Under the pieces are notes generated by a model, which was not told where the DNA came from, searched no databases, and saw only the letters and a program-made list of their open reading frames with translations. The position numbers and the translations under genes are program-made. A stretch of DNA of 64,000 nucleotides, taken from contig NZ_CANMFT010000004.1 in NCBI RefSeq assembly GCF_947497285.1, forward strand, positions 241,595-305,594, in the 5' to 3' direction. Positions 29,608 through 37,807 of the stretch are shown here, in pieces. The stretch comes from an uncultured Aliiroseovarius sp. Its GTDB lineage: Bacteria > Pseudomonadota > Alphaproteobacteria > Rhodobacterales > Rhodobacteraceae. Position 1 is the stretch's first letter. Each line of letters begins with the position of its first letter.

Positions 29608-29639
29608 AAAGAGCGCGCCCCGTGGCGCGCTCTTTTTTT
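29608..29639 (+). terminator. rho-independent terminator
   Basis: AGAGCGCGCC (29610-29619) and GGCGCGCTCT (29624-29633) form a ten-base-pair stem with a four-base loop, followed by seven T. It ends the secreted repeat-protein transcript; the opposite strand has AAA before the stem, so it may also slow the convergent EI24 transcript. Confidence 0.9.
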
Positions 29640-29675
29640 GCGCCCGATGAAAACCCGTTGAAAAGCCTTTCGCGG

Positions 29676-30386
29676 TCAGATCTCACCCGCGCCGTTTGCG
29701 CGCGTTGAAACGCGGTGGAACATATGTGTGAAGGTCGCCGCCCCCAAAATAGGGATCAGCAGGTTCACCAGCGGGATCGACAGCGGAATGGCCATCAGCG
29801 TGCCTGCCAACCAAACCTGTAGATTGTGGCGCGCGCGCAAACGGTTGGCCTCGGTGCGACCAACACGGCGCATGGCGGCCATCTGAAAGTATTCGCGACC
29901 TAGCAAATACCCGTTCACGACCCAGAAAAGGACCGGTGCAAAGGGACCGACGAAGAAGAACAGGATCAATGCGATCAAGTTCACACCGACGATCACCCCA
30001 AAGAACCCCAGACTGTCGCGAACGGTTTCCAGCATCGGAACGTCCGGTGCAGGTGGCAATTGGGGATAGTGGCGGGCTTCGACGGCGTCTGCGACCTCGT
30101 CCAGAAAAATGCCAGTGAAGGCACCAGCTACAGGTACCATTAGCACCACTGACAGAACGATCATCACAAGAACGGACGCCCACAACGCCAAGCCGTCCAC
30201 CCATGACACGTCGCCAATGAACGGCAAGCTAAGCGTGTCGGGCACCAAGAACCCCACCAACCATGTCATCACGAGCGTGACGCCAACCAGCAAGCCAACT
30301 GTCAGGGCGAGCCCCTTCATCAGCACATTACGAAACCGCGGGTCAGTCATTTGACCGACCGAGCGGAAGAAATCGTCAAGGATCAT
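29676..30386 (-). CDS. EI24 (CysZ-like) membrane protein
   Basis: A 236-residue integral membrane protein of the EI24 family. Four or more long hydrophobic segments are visible, with the family stretch FFFVGPFAPVLFWVVNGYLLGREYFQMAAMRR. Family relatives include the E. coli sulfate permease CysZ, but sulfate transport is not established for this branch. The start at 30386 (MILDDFFRS) overlaps the nitroreductase stop as ATGA, so the two are coupled. The extended open frame reaching 30599 is not credible. Confidence 0.88.
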   Translation of the reverse strand: MILDDFFRSVGQMTDPRFRNVLMKGLALTVGLLVGVTLVMTWLVGFLVPDTLSLPFIGDVSWVDGLALWASVLVMIVLSVVLMVPVAGAFTGIFLDEVADAVEARHYPQLPPAPDVPMLETVRDSLGFFGVIVGVNLIALILFFFVGPFAPVLFWVVNGYLLGREYFQMAAMRRVGRTEANRLRARHNLQVWLAGTLMAIPLSIPLVNLLIPILGAATFTHMFHRVSTRANGAGEI

Positions 30387-30961
30387 GTCGATACCCATTC
30401 GGTGATGGTGGCCAGATCCGGTCGCGGGCGCTCTGGCGGTGGGCTTGTTTCGGTGCCGATGTGGATGATGCCGGCAACGGTTTCGTCGTCTTGCAGCCCC
30501 AACCCTTCGCTCAGAAAAACCCGGTCGTGACTGATCCAACCCGACAGCCAGTTCGCACCCCATCCCGACGCCAGAGCGGCGTTCAGAAGCGACAAGCAAA
30601 CCGCGCCAGCGGACAGGACCTGTTCGATCTGTGGCACCTTGGGGGTTGCGACGGGCGCGGATACGACCACAACCGCCAAAGGGCTGTCGGCAAAGGCTGA
30701 CTGCGCTTTCGCGATCTGCTCAGCTGGTTCATGCAATGCCTCACCCCGGACGCCGACAAGTTCCACCAGCCGCCCCATCGCGCCGCGTTCAAGCACGATG
30801 AACCGCCACGGCTCGAGTTTGCCGTGATCCGGGCTGCGCGCAGCCGCGGTCAGGATAGGTTCAAGCGCCTCTCGGTCAGGCGCGGGTCCGGTCAGCGTTT
30901 TCGCAGGTCGCGAGCGGCGCGTCAGCAGGAATTCCAGCGCAGCTTGGTTGCGGTCGGGCAT
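30383..30961 (-). CDS. nitroreductase family protein (YdjA-like)
   Basis: A 192-residue FMN-dependent nitroreductase-fold protein. RRSRPAKTL near residue 16 binds the FMN phosphate, SPDHGKLEPWRFIV is the active-site stretch, and GWGANWLSGW and IIHIGT belong to the C-terminal part. The form resembles small YdjA-type enzymes that reduce nitro compounds or quinones with NAD(P)H. The start at 30961 has AAGGA upstream and gives MPDRNQAALEF. It is upstream of, and coupled to, the EI24 gene. A palindrome lies 70-88 bases upstream. The physiological substrate is unknown. Confidence 0.9.
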   Translation of the reverse strand: MPDRNQAALEFLLTRRSRPAKTLTGPAPDREALEPILTAAARSPDHGKLEPWRFIVLERGAMGRLVELVGVRGEALHEPAEQIAKAQSAFADSPLAVVVVSAPVATPKVPQIEQVLSAGAVCLSLLNAALASGWGANWLSGWISHDRVFLSEGLGLQDDETVAGIIHIGTETSPPPERPRPDLATITEWVST

Positions 30962-31030
30962 GGTTTTGTCCTTGATCTGGCAAAATGCAGGCGTGGGGAA
31001 CATGTCGGGTGTCGAGAGTGGCGCGTCAAG

Positions 31031-31049
31031 ATGTTACGTCACTTAACAT
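31031..31049. promoter_or_regulatory. palindrome upstream of the nitroreductase gene
   Basis: ATGTTA (31031-31036) and TAACAT (31044-31049) form an inverted repeat with a seven-base spacer, overlapping the stop codon of the deacetylase gene and lying 70-88 bases before the nitroreductase ATG. It could be an operator or a weak hairpin; no T run follows, so it is not a typical terminator. Confidence 0.35.
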
Positions 31050-32151
31050 TAAAAAAATCTCGCATCTCGGTTATCAGGTCCGAGTAGACGCGCACCATTC
31101 TGTCATTTGGCTGGCTCGCGGCGAAATTCTCGGCCAATGGGTCGGCAGCATGAATGCCGGCCTCTGACATCTCCTCCAACACAGCATGGCCGCAAAATGG
31201 CACATAGGATTCGGAATAACCGCCTTCATGGGCCATCATCAAACGCCCGTCGCAAAGATCGCCAGCCAGTTCCATCACCATGCGTGTCATCTGCCGAAAC
31301 GTATCGGCGGTCGCAAGCATACAAGACAGCGGATCGTTCACCGCCGCGTCATAGCCGCAGGCAATCACGATCACATCGGGTTCATGGGCGCGAATTGCAG
31401 GGTCGACGATACGCTCCATCACCTCAAGATACGTGGCATTCCCGGCCCCCGGTGGCAGTGGAATGTTCATATTCGCGCCCGCCCCAGCGCCCTCCCCTCG
31501 GACATCCACATCCCCCGTGTCGGTTGGATAGTTCCGTTCCTGATGGATCGAGATGGTCAGAACGTCAGGGTCTTCGATAAAGATCGCCTCAGTGCCATTG
31601 CCATGATGCACATCCCAATCCAACACCACGAACCGCTTGGCCAACCCCTTCGCCTGCGCGTTGCGGATCGCAATCGCGAGGTTTGCAAGCAGGCAGAACC
31701 CATTGGGAAACTCGGGAAGGCAGTGATGGCCGGGCGGGCGCGACAAGGCATAGGCATTGTCCAGATCGCCCTTTAGAACGGCCTCTAGCGCGGCTACGGA
31801 CAACCCCACCGATAGGGTCGCAATCTCGTATCCGCCCTGCCCAAACGGGGTGCGCAAACCCAGTTCGCCGCCACCCGTGTCAGAGGCGCGCTTGAAGGCG
31901 TCAAGAAAGGACGCCGGATGCACCCGCGCCAGCATCTCGCGATCAGCCTCGGCCGCCGATTGCGTGCGCAGCGCGCCCAACAAGCCGGTCACGTCCATCA
32001 GGTTTTTCAGCCGGCGCTTGGTTTCCGGGTTTTCAGGCAGCCCTCCGGCAGCCAGCGGCTGCACCAAACCACCCACCGGCAGTTTGCCCGCATAATTCCC
32101 ACCCGAATGCCAAAAGCATTTTTCGTCCCAGAAAAAGCCGGTCTTGTTCAT
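31039..32151 (-). CDS. class II histone deacetylase-fold amidohydrolase
   Basis: A 370-residue zinc hydrolase of the HDAC/acetylpolyamine amidohydrolase superfamily. The active-site pair is in RPPGHH (His142-His143). Zinc ligands come from LDWDVHHGNGT (Asp180, His182) and a later Asp in ACGYDAA. GGYSESYVPFC near the C-terminus is typical of the class II-like bacterial branch. It may deacetylate polyamines, small molecules or proteins. The start at 32151 is fixed by AGGAG eight bases upstream; the frame to 32307 has no support. It is divergent from the DUF167 gene across 76 bp. Confidence 0.93.
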   Translation of the reverse strand: MNKTGFFWDEKCFWHSGGNYAGKLPVGGLVQPLAAGGLPENPETKRRLKNLMDVTGLLGALRTQSAAEADREMLARVHPASFLDAFKRASDTGGGELGLRTPFGQGGYEIATLSVGLSVAALEAVLKGDLDNAYALSRPPGHHCLPEFPNGFCLLANLAIAIRNAQAKGLAKRFVVLDWDVHHGNGTEAIFIEDPDVLTISIHQERNYPTDTGDVDVRGEGAGAGANMNIPLPPGAGNATYLEVMERIVDPAIRAHEPDVIVIACGYDAAVNDPLSCMLATADTFRQMTRMVMELAGDLCDGRLMMAHEGGYSESYVPFCGHAVLEEMSEAGIHAADPLAENFAASQPNDRMVRVYSDLITEMRDFFNVK

Positions 32152-32227
32152 CACGCGCACTCCTATTTTGCAGGCAGAGTGACCCAGCACGCTTGCATCG
32201 TCCAGCCCTGCCCGACAGGATGGCGCC

Positions 32228-32482
32228 ATGAAGAAAGGTGACCTGTCCCATTTGGCAAATCCCGGCGCGCTGTTGGCGGTCCGCGTCACACCCAAAGCCG
32301 CGCGCAATCAGGTCGATGCACGCGGGGATCAGCTTTACGTCTCTGTCACGGCCGTGCCCGAGGACGGCAAGGCCACAAAAGCCGTGATAAAACTGCTGGC
32401 ACACGCCCTTGGCATCGCAAAATCGCGCCTCGTTTTGACACAGGGCGCGATATCGCGAGACAAGGTTTTTCGGATCGATTAA
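32228..32482 (+). CDS. DUF167 (YggU) family protein
   Basis: An 84-residue DUF167 protein. AVRVTPKAARNQV, TAVPEDGKATKAVIKLLA and RLVLTQGAISRDKVFRI fit the whole family domain. The function is unknown; the fold suggests a small nucleic-acid or protein binder. Its stop overlaps the DUF805 stop on the opposite strand (32479-32482). It is transcribed alone. Confidence 0.92.
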   Translation: MKKGDLSHLANPGALLAVRVTPKAARNQVDARGDQLYVSVTAVPEDGKATKAVIKLLAHALGIAKSRLVLTQGAISRDKVFRID

Positions 32483-32958
32483 GCCTCGTCGCGAACGCGC
32501 GGAATTGAGGAGGCTGCAAAGTCGCCATCTGCGTCGCCACCACCGTCACCACCGTAGCCCTCCCCACCAAGGGGGTCATTGCCAAACCGGTTGGGGCCAT
32601 GCGTGCCTTTGCCGGCGAACCAGACAACCAGGATGATGAAGCCGACCAAGGGGATCAGGAACAGCCAATACCACCAGCCACTGCGATCGGTGTCATGCAA
32701 CCTACGAACAGCGACCGAGATCGACGGCAAGAAGGTGGCCAGGCCGAACAGACCGGACAGGACCGGCGTGTTTGTTTGGGCTTCGAACCCGCCGTCATAA
32801 GTTGTCACCGTGCCAAACAGAACGCTGTCAACCATGCCCAGCAGCAACTGCCCCGCAAACACGAACAGCACGAACCACCAGAATTCCGACCGCTGGGCGC
32901 GGCCTTGGAACGTGACGTATTTTGAAAAACACGTCCGAATTGACTCCATGAAGCTCAT
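32479..32958 (-). CDS. DUF805 membrane protein
   Basis: A 159-residue DUF805 protein. The N-terminal CFSKYVTFQGRAQRSEFWWFVLF is the family signature. Four hydrophobic helices include VAVRRLHDTDRSGWWY between the last two, with the conserved RRLHD. A Gly/Asp-rich tail (GGEGYGGDGGGDADGD) follows. The function is unknown. GGGGGA precedes the ATG at 32958, and plsY ends only 19 bp upstream on the same strand, so it is probably last in the pyrB-plsY operon. Confidence 0.92.
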   Translation of the reverse strand: MSFMESIRTCFSKYVTFQGRAQRSEFWWFVLFVFAGQLLLGMVDSVLFGTVTTYDGGFEAQTNTPVLSGLFGLATFLPSISVAVRRLHDTDRSGWWYWLFLIPLVGFIILVVWFAGKGTHGPNRFGNDPLGGEGYGGDGGGDADGDFAASSIPRVRDEA

Positions 32959-32977
32959 ATCTGTCCCCCTGTCCGGG

Positions 32978-33586
32978 CTATTTTTTTCCCCCGATGCGGG
33001 GTTCATCCCCGGCAATCAGTCGTTCAATGTTCGCGCGATGGCGGATGAAAATCAACAATGCAAGTGCGATTGACAGAACTGCGTAACTCGTAAGGCCCAG
33101 CAATATCGCCCAGATCGGAGACAGTGCAGCAGCAGCCAGTGCCGCCAGCGACGAAATGCGAAACAGCAGGGCGACCACAAGCCATGTGGCACAGGCAGCC
33201 AGCCCGACGGGCCATGCCAGCGCCAGCATCGTGCCCAGCCAAGTGGCGACCCCTTTACCGCCCTTGAAGCCCAGAAAGATGGGGAAGCAATGGCCCAGAA
33301 AAGCCGCGAAACCTGCGATCTGTGCCGCATCATCCGCAAACAACGCCCGCGCAATCAACGCCGCTGCCGCCCCCTTGCCTGCATCCCCCAGTAGCGTCAG
33401 CAAGGCGGCAGGCTTGTTCCCGGTGCGCAGCACGTTCGTCGCTCCGATGTTGCCTGACCCGATCTGGCGCAAATCGCCCAGCCCGAACAGGCGCGCCATG
33501 ACGATGCCAAAGGGCACCGAGCCGAGAAGGTAACCCAAGGCCGCGACCACCGCGAGCACGGGCAGCGAGGTGATCAGCTCAGGCAT
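32978..33586 (-). CDS. plsY: acyl-phosphate glycerol-3-phosphate acyltransferase PlsY
   Basis: A 202-residue polytopic membrane enzyme that makes lysophosphatidic acid from acyl-phosphate and glycerol 3-phosphate, the first step of phospholipid synthesis. The three PlsY motifs are visible: GSVPFG, GSGNIGATNVLR and GHCFPIFLGFKGGKGVAT. The start at 33586 has GGAGG upstream and lies inside the last codons of pyrX (8-bp overlap), so it is translated with the pyrimidine operon. Confidence 0.96.
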   Translation of the reverse strand: MPELITSLPVLAVVAALGYLLGSVPFGIVMARLFGLGDLRQIGSGNIGATNVLRTGNKPAALLTLLGDAGKGAAAALIARALFADDAAQIAGFAAFLGHCFPIFLGFKGGKGVATWLGTMLALAWPVGLAACATWLVVALLFRISSLAALAAAALSPIWAILLGLTSYAVLSIALALLIFIRHRANIERLIAGDEPRIGGKK

Positions 33587-34850
33587 CGTCACCTCCGAAC
33601 ACGCGTTCGCCACCGACCCATGTGCCCAGCACGCGCCCCTCCATCCGCGTGCCGTCAAACGGCGTGTTCTTGGATTTCGAGTTCAGTTTGAACCGGTCCA
33701 GCACGAAAGGGGCGTCGGGGTCGAACAGAACCAGATCTGCGGGCGCGCCTTGTGTCAGTTCTCCGCCCGGCAGACCAAAGCGGCGCGCGGGGTTCAACGA
33801 AACAGCCCGCCAGAGCGTCGGCAGGTCAATCAACCCGGCATGGACCAGACGCATAGCAGCGGGCAGTAGGGTTTCCAACGCGACTGCGCCCGACGCGGCC
33901 TCTTCAAACGGCAAGCGTTTGCTTTCTTCGTCCTGCGGGGTGTGCATGGACGAGATAATGTCGATCAAACCTGTCGCCACGGCATCGGCCATCGCCAGCC
34001 GGTCATCTTCCGACCGCAGCGGGGGTTTGACCTTGAAGAAGGTGCGATAGTCGCCCACGTCCAGCTCGTTCAGCGTCAGGTGGTGAATGTTGACCCCGGC
34101 GGTCACATCCAGCCCCGCCGCCTTGGCCCGTTCCAAAGCTGGCAACGCATGCGCTGTGGACAGGTTGTCGACGTGGTAGGCGACGCCGGTCATCTCGACC
34201 AGCGCCAAATCGCGTTCCAGCCCCATCCGTTCGGCCATCGGGCTGACCGCTGGCAAGCCGCGCAAGCTGGCGAACTTGCCCGAGGTCACGGCGGCCCCCT
34301 TCGACATGTTCGGGTCTTGCGGGTGGCCGATGATCAACGCGCCCAGGCTGCGCGCATAGGTCATCGCGCGGGAATACACCTTGTTGTCGGTGACGACATG
34401 GTCGCAATCGGTGAAGGCCACCGCGCCTGCGTCCAGCATGAACCCCATCTCAACCATTTCGCGGCCTGCGCGGCCCTTGGTCAGTGCGGCCATGGAATGC
34501 ACGTTCACTGGCGCCACCTGGCTTGCCCGACGCGCGACAAAGGCCAGCGTTTCGGGCGTGTCGACGGCTGGCGTCGTGTCGGGCCGGATCACCATCGTCG
34601 TGACGCCCCCCGCTGCCGCCGCCAGCCCCGCACTGCGGAAACTTTCCTTGTGACGTTCGCCGGGTTCGCCGATTTTCACGCCGATATCGACGATACCGGG
34701 CGCAAGGCATTTGCCGCCGCAGTCGATCACGGTGCCATCCTCGCCCGCATTTACACCCGAGATCACACCGTCTTCGATGGTCAGACTGCCCAGCGCGTCC
34801 GTGTCCATCTCAGGATCAATCAGGCGCGCATTGGTGAAAGTCGTTGTCAT
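33579..34850 (-). CDS. pyrX: dihydroorotase-like protein lacking catalytic residues (PyrX/PyrC' type)
   Basis: A 423-residue amidohydrolase-fold protein of the dihydroorotase family. In active enzymes the metal site reads DxHxHxRxPG; here the segment is DIGVKIGEPG (residues 55-64), so both His are Gly57 and Lys59 and the Arg is Gly61. The catalytic Asp before HxP near the C-terminus is also absent (SSMHTPQDEESK). It is therefore predicted to be inactive. Pseudomonas pyrC' has the same defects next to pyrB and is needed to assemble aspartate transcarbamoylase. Its ATG overlaps the PH-domain gene stop (ATGA). Automated annotation would name it pyrC. Confidence 0.9.
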   Translation of the reverse strand: MTTTFTNARLIDPEMDTDALGSLTIEDGVISGVNAGEDGTVIDCGGKCLAPGIVDIGVKIGEPGERHKESFRSAGLAAAAGGVTTMVIRPDTTPAVDTPETLAFVARRASQVAPVNVHSMAALTKGRAGREMVEMGFMLDAGAVAFTDCDHVVTDNKVYSRAMTYARSLGALIIGHPQDPNMSKGAAVTSGKFASLRGLPAVSPMAERMGLERDLALVEMTGVAYHVDNLSTAHALPALERAKAAGLDVTAGVNIHHLTLNELDVGDYRTFFKVKPPLRSEDDRLAMADAVATGLIDIISSMHTPQDEESKRLPFEEAASGAVALETLLPAAMRLVHAGLIDLPTLWRAVSLNPARRFGLPGGELTQGAPADLVLFDPDAPFVLDRFKLNSKSKNTPFDGTRMEGRVLGTWVGGERVFGGDDA

Positions 34851-35320
34851 ACAGTGTCCCCCATCACGCCCCGCGCGCGGTCAATCGCGGCTTGGGTGGC
34901 CTTGGTGTCGGCCTGGTATTTCATCATGTATTTGTCGCCCATCGTCGTCACCACCTGAGCGGCCGAGAATATGGTGTTCACCTTGGCGATATTGCCCAGC
35001 AGGATGGTTCGATTGCCCGGTCCAATCAGCCGCCGGTTTGTCAGATACCATGTGAACCCCACCTGTTCGCGCGCCACATAGACCCCGCGCACGGCGATGG
35101 CGGCGACGGCCCCGACCACACCGGTCCAGGCATGGGGATTGCCCATATAGATCAGGATGCCAGACATCAGAACGGACCCCAGCGCAGCCAGCAAGACGTG
35201 CTCTTTCACATAGGTGGTCAGGTTGCCGGAGAAGCTTTCGATCAGCCGCTCGCCCGACTCAAGCGCAGGGCCGGTCTGGCTTTCCAAACGGGGTTCCAGT
35301 TCGAAGTCATGCTCAGACAT
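34847..35320 (-). CDS. bacterial PH-domain membrane protein in the pyrB operon
   Basis: A 157-residue protein. A polar N-terminus ([10 protein letters not shown]) is followed by two hydrophobic segments (about 40-60 and 64-80) and a PH-like beta domain with the typical [12 protein letters not shown] and LGNIAKVN stretches. The function is unknown. The start at 35320 overlaps the pyrB stop by 8 bp, and its own stop overlaps the pyrX start, so it is translated between the two. A membrane protein inside a pyrimidine operon is odd and may reflect operon organisation with plsY rather than direct pathway action. Confidence 0.85.
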   Translation of the reverse strand: MSEHDFELEPRLESQTGPALESGERLIESFSGNLTTYVKEHVLLAALGSVLMSGILIYMGNPHAWTGVVGAVAAIAVRGVYVAREQVGFTWYLTNRRLIGPGNRTILLGNIAKVNTIFSAAQVVTTMGDKYMMKYQADTKATQAAIDRARGVMGDTV

Positions 35321-36275
35321 AGACACCCTCGGGCTTGGCGGCACGGTCGGCGCGCAGGTTGCGGGCCAGAAGGTCCATTGCGGCCATGCGCACGGCGACG
35401 CCCATTTCGACTTGCTCCTGAATGACCGACCGGTTGATGTCGTCTGCAATGGTGCCGTCAATCTCGACCCCACGGTTCATCGGACCGGGGTGCATGACGA
35501 TAGCGTCGGGTTTGGCATGGGCCAGCTTTTCAGCGTCCAACCCGAAGCGGTGATAGTATTCGCGTTCGGATGGGATGAACCCGCCGTCCATCCGTTCACG
35601 CTGAAGACGCAGCATCATCACGACATCGGCATCTTTCAGACCCTCTTCCATGTCGTCATAGACCTCGACCCCGAACTGGTCGATTTGGGACGGCATCAGC
35701 GTTGGTGGGCCGATAAGGCGCACGCGGTTTTCCATCTTGCCCAGCAGGATCAGGTTGGAGCGCGCCACTCGGCTGTGGGCGATGTCGCCGCATATGGCCA
35801 CGGTCAGGCGATGCAGCCGCCCCTTCTCGCGCCGGATTGTCAATGCATCCAACAGCGCCTGCGTGGGATGTTCGTGCTTGCCGTCACCTGCGTTCAGAAC
35901 CGCGCAGTTCACCTTTTCGGCCAACAGGTTTACCGCGCCCGAATGGGGGTGACGCACCACCAGCAAATCCGGGTGCATCGCGTTCAGTGTCAGCGCCGTA
36001 TCAATCAGCGTCTCGCCTTTTTTGATCGACGACGCCTGCATTGCCATGTTCATCACGTCCGCACCCAGACGCTTGCCCGCAATCTCGAACGAGGCCTGCG
36101 TGCGGGTGGAGTTTTCGAAGAACATGTTGATCTGCGTCAGCCCGGCCAGAGCGTCAGATCGTTTCTGCGCAGAGCGGTTCAGATCCACATAGCTGTCGGC
36201 CAGATCAAGAACGGTTTTAATCTCTTCGGGGTGAAGCTGTTCGATCCCCAAAAGATGGCGTTGGCGGAATGTCAT
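35313..36275 (-). CDS. pyrB: aspartate carbamoyltransferase catalytic subunit
   Basis: A 320-residue enzyme that joins carbamoyl phosphate and aspartate, the first committed step of pyrimidine synthesis. The phosphate loop [11 protein letters not shown], the HPTQALLD motif and [12 protein letters not shown] are present. No regulatory subunit gene pyrI is adjacent; with the degenerate PyrC downstream it fits the class A ATCase holoenzyme (PyrB plus inactive PyrC'). It heads the five-gene set pyrB-PH-pyrX-plsY-DUF805. No attenuator-like hairpin with a T run is obvious in the 123 bp upstream. Confidence 0.97.
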   Translation of the reverse strand: MTFRQRHLLGIEQLHPEEIKTVLDLADSYVDLNRSAQKRSDALAGLTQINMFFENSTRTQASFEIAGKRLGADVMNMAMQASSIKKGETLIDTALTLNAMHPDLLVVRHPHSGAVNLLAEKVNCAVLNAGDGKHEHPTQALLDALTIRREKGRLHRLTVAICGDIAHSRVARSNLILLGKMENRVRLIGPPTLMPSQIDQFGVEVYDDMEEGLKDADVVMMLRLQRERMDGGFIPSEREYYHRFGLDAEKLAHAKPDAIVMHPGPMNRGVEIDGTIADDINRSVIQEQVEMGVAVRMAAMDLLARNLRADRAAKPEGVYV

Positions 36276-36398
36276 TTGGGCCTCCGTCCTGTGGTTAGGT
36301 GCTTATAGGATCGGGGGGCGGGCGCGTCCATCCCTTCTGCGTCTGATTGGCACAACAGATCGTTTACCTTCCTCGCGCGCGCACTTAGGCTGTGCGGC

Positions 36399-37199
36399 AT
36401 GGAATCGGCACAAGACTGGCATAGCGCGAAGGCGCTTCTGGAGTGGTATATCGAACTGGGCGCGGTAGACGCGATCGGGGATGAGCCAGTTGACCGCTAT
36501 GCGCTGGAACCAACCCCGCCGAAACCCGTGAAAGTGTCGCCAGATAGCCCCGCTTCTGCGACCCCGACGAAACAAACCGCTGCACCCCAAGCGGACCATG
36601 TCGCATTGGCAAAACAGGCGGCGGCGGCGGCCGGTGATCTGGAGGCATTGCGCAGCGCTATCGAGGCCTTCGAAGGCTGCGAGTTGAAGCGCGGGGCGCG
36701 CAATACGGTGATCGCTGATGGCAACCCCGCCGCCCGCGTGATGATCATCGGCGAGGCACCCGGCCGGGACGAAGATATCGCGGGCAAGCCTTTCGTCGGG
36801 CGCGCCGGGCAGCTTCTGGACAAGATGTTTGCCGCGATCGGCATGGGGCGCGACGCCCCCCTGTCGAAAGATGCGATCTATATCACCAACGTCATGCCGT
36901 GGCGCCCACCCAACAACCGCGACCCCAGCGCAGACGAAATCGCGATGATGACACCCTTTCTGGAACGCCACGTGCAACTGGTTGCGCCGGACCTGCTGGT
37001 CCTGATGGGCAACACGCCGTGTCAGACGGTGTTGGGGCGCAAGGGCATCCTGCGGATGCGTGGCAACTGGGATCAGGGTTGGGGCAAGCCCGTCATGCCG
37101 ATGACGCACCCGGCCTATCTTCTGCGCAACCCTGTCGCCAAACGCGAGGCTTGGGCGGATCTTCTGTCCATTCGGGCCAAGCTGCGAGACTTGGAATGA
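36399..37199 (+). CDS. family-4-like uracil-DNA glycosylase without the Fe-S cysteines
   Basis: A 266-residue DNA repair enzyme that removes uracil from DNA. Motif A GEAPGRDED is at 118-126 and FVGRAGQLLD follows; motif B HPAYLLRNP is at 237-245. The N-terminal 75 residues are a Pro/Ala-rich extension. Classical family-4 enzymes bind a 4Fe-4S cluster with four Cys; here only Cys94 of that set remains (the partner is Lys, and Trp168 and Met184 replace the later two), and the only other Cys is Cys208. The cluster is therefore probably absent. It overlaps the next gene by ATGA. Confidence 0.9.
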   Translation: MESAQDWHSAKALLEWYIELGAVDAIGDEPVDRYALEPTPPKPVKVSPDSPASATPTKQTAAPQADHVALAKQAAAAAGDLEALRSAIEAFEGCELKRGARNTVIADGNPAARVMIIGEAPGRDEDIAGKPFVGRAGQLLDKMFAAIGMGRDAPLSKDAIYITNVMPWRPPNNRDPSADEIAMMTPFLERHVQLVAPDLLVLMGNTPCQTVLGRKGILRMRGNWDQGWGKPVMPMTHPAYLLRNPVAKREAWADLLSIRAKLRDLE

Positions 37200-37798
37200 A
37201 GATCCTCGCCTTTTCTGACCTACATCTTAGCACGCTGGCGGCCAAAAACTTGCTCAAGGCGGCTGAAGACGCGGACTTGATCCTTGGCTTGGGTGATTAC
37301 GCCCATCAGCGCAAAGGGCTGGCTGAATTTGTCGCCCCATTCGCCAATTGGGGCGCGCGGGCCGTATTTGTGCCCGGCAACAACGAAACCGATACCGAAC
37401 TGCGCGCCGCCTTTGCGGGCAGCGACGTGACCATCTTGCACGGTGAAACGATCACGATTGACGACGTGACCATCGCAGGCATCGGCGGCGCCATTCCGCC
37501 ACCCCCTTCGATTCCGTGGAAGTCATTTGACCTGACCGAAAACGAGGCGCATGCGATGCTATCCCCGATTGAGCACGCCGATATCCTGATCTCTCACTCG
37601 CCACCAAACGGCGTGGCTGATCAGCACTCTGAATTTGGGGCTTTGGGATCATATGCGGTGCTGGATGCGGCGAAGCGTTTGTCACCGAAGTGGCTTCTGT
37701 GCGGTCATATCCACGACGCTTGGGGTGCACGCGGCCACATCGGCACGACGCAGGTTTGGAACCTCGGCCCCACGCCCAACTGGATTTCACTTAGTTAG
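37196..37798 (+). CDS. metallophosphoesterase family protein
   Basis: A 200-residue calcineurin-like phosphoesterase. FSDLHLS near residue 6 gives the DxH motif, GLGDYA the GD motif, PGNNET the GN(H/N)E motif, and SHSPP and CGHIHDAWGA the distal His ligands. A two-metal centre is likely. The substrate is unknown. The ATG lies in the uracil-DNA glycosylase stop (ATGA), so the two are coupled, and moaB starts 9 bp after its stop. The open frame also runs upstream inside the glycosylase gene, which is not used. Confidence 0.9.
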   Translation: MKILAFSDLHLSTLAAKNLLKAAEDADLILGLGDYAHQRKGLAEFVAPFANWGARAVFVPGNNETDTELRAAFAGSDVTILHGETITIDDVTIAGIGGAIPPPPSIPWKSFDLTENEAHAMLSPIEHADILISHSPPNGVADQHSEFGALGSYAVLDAAKRLSPKWLLCGHIHDAWGARGHIGTTQVWNLGPTPNWISLS

Positions 37799-37807
37799 GA
37801 TCAACAC

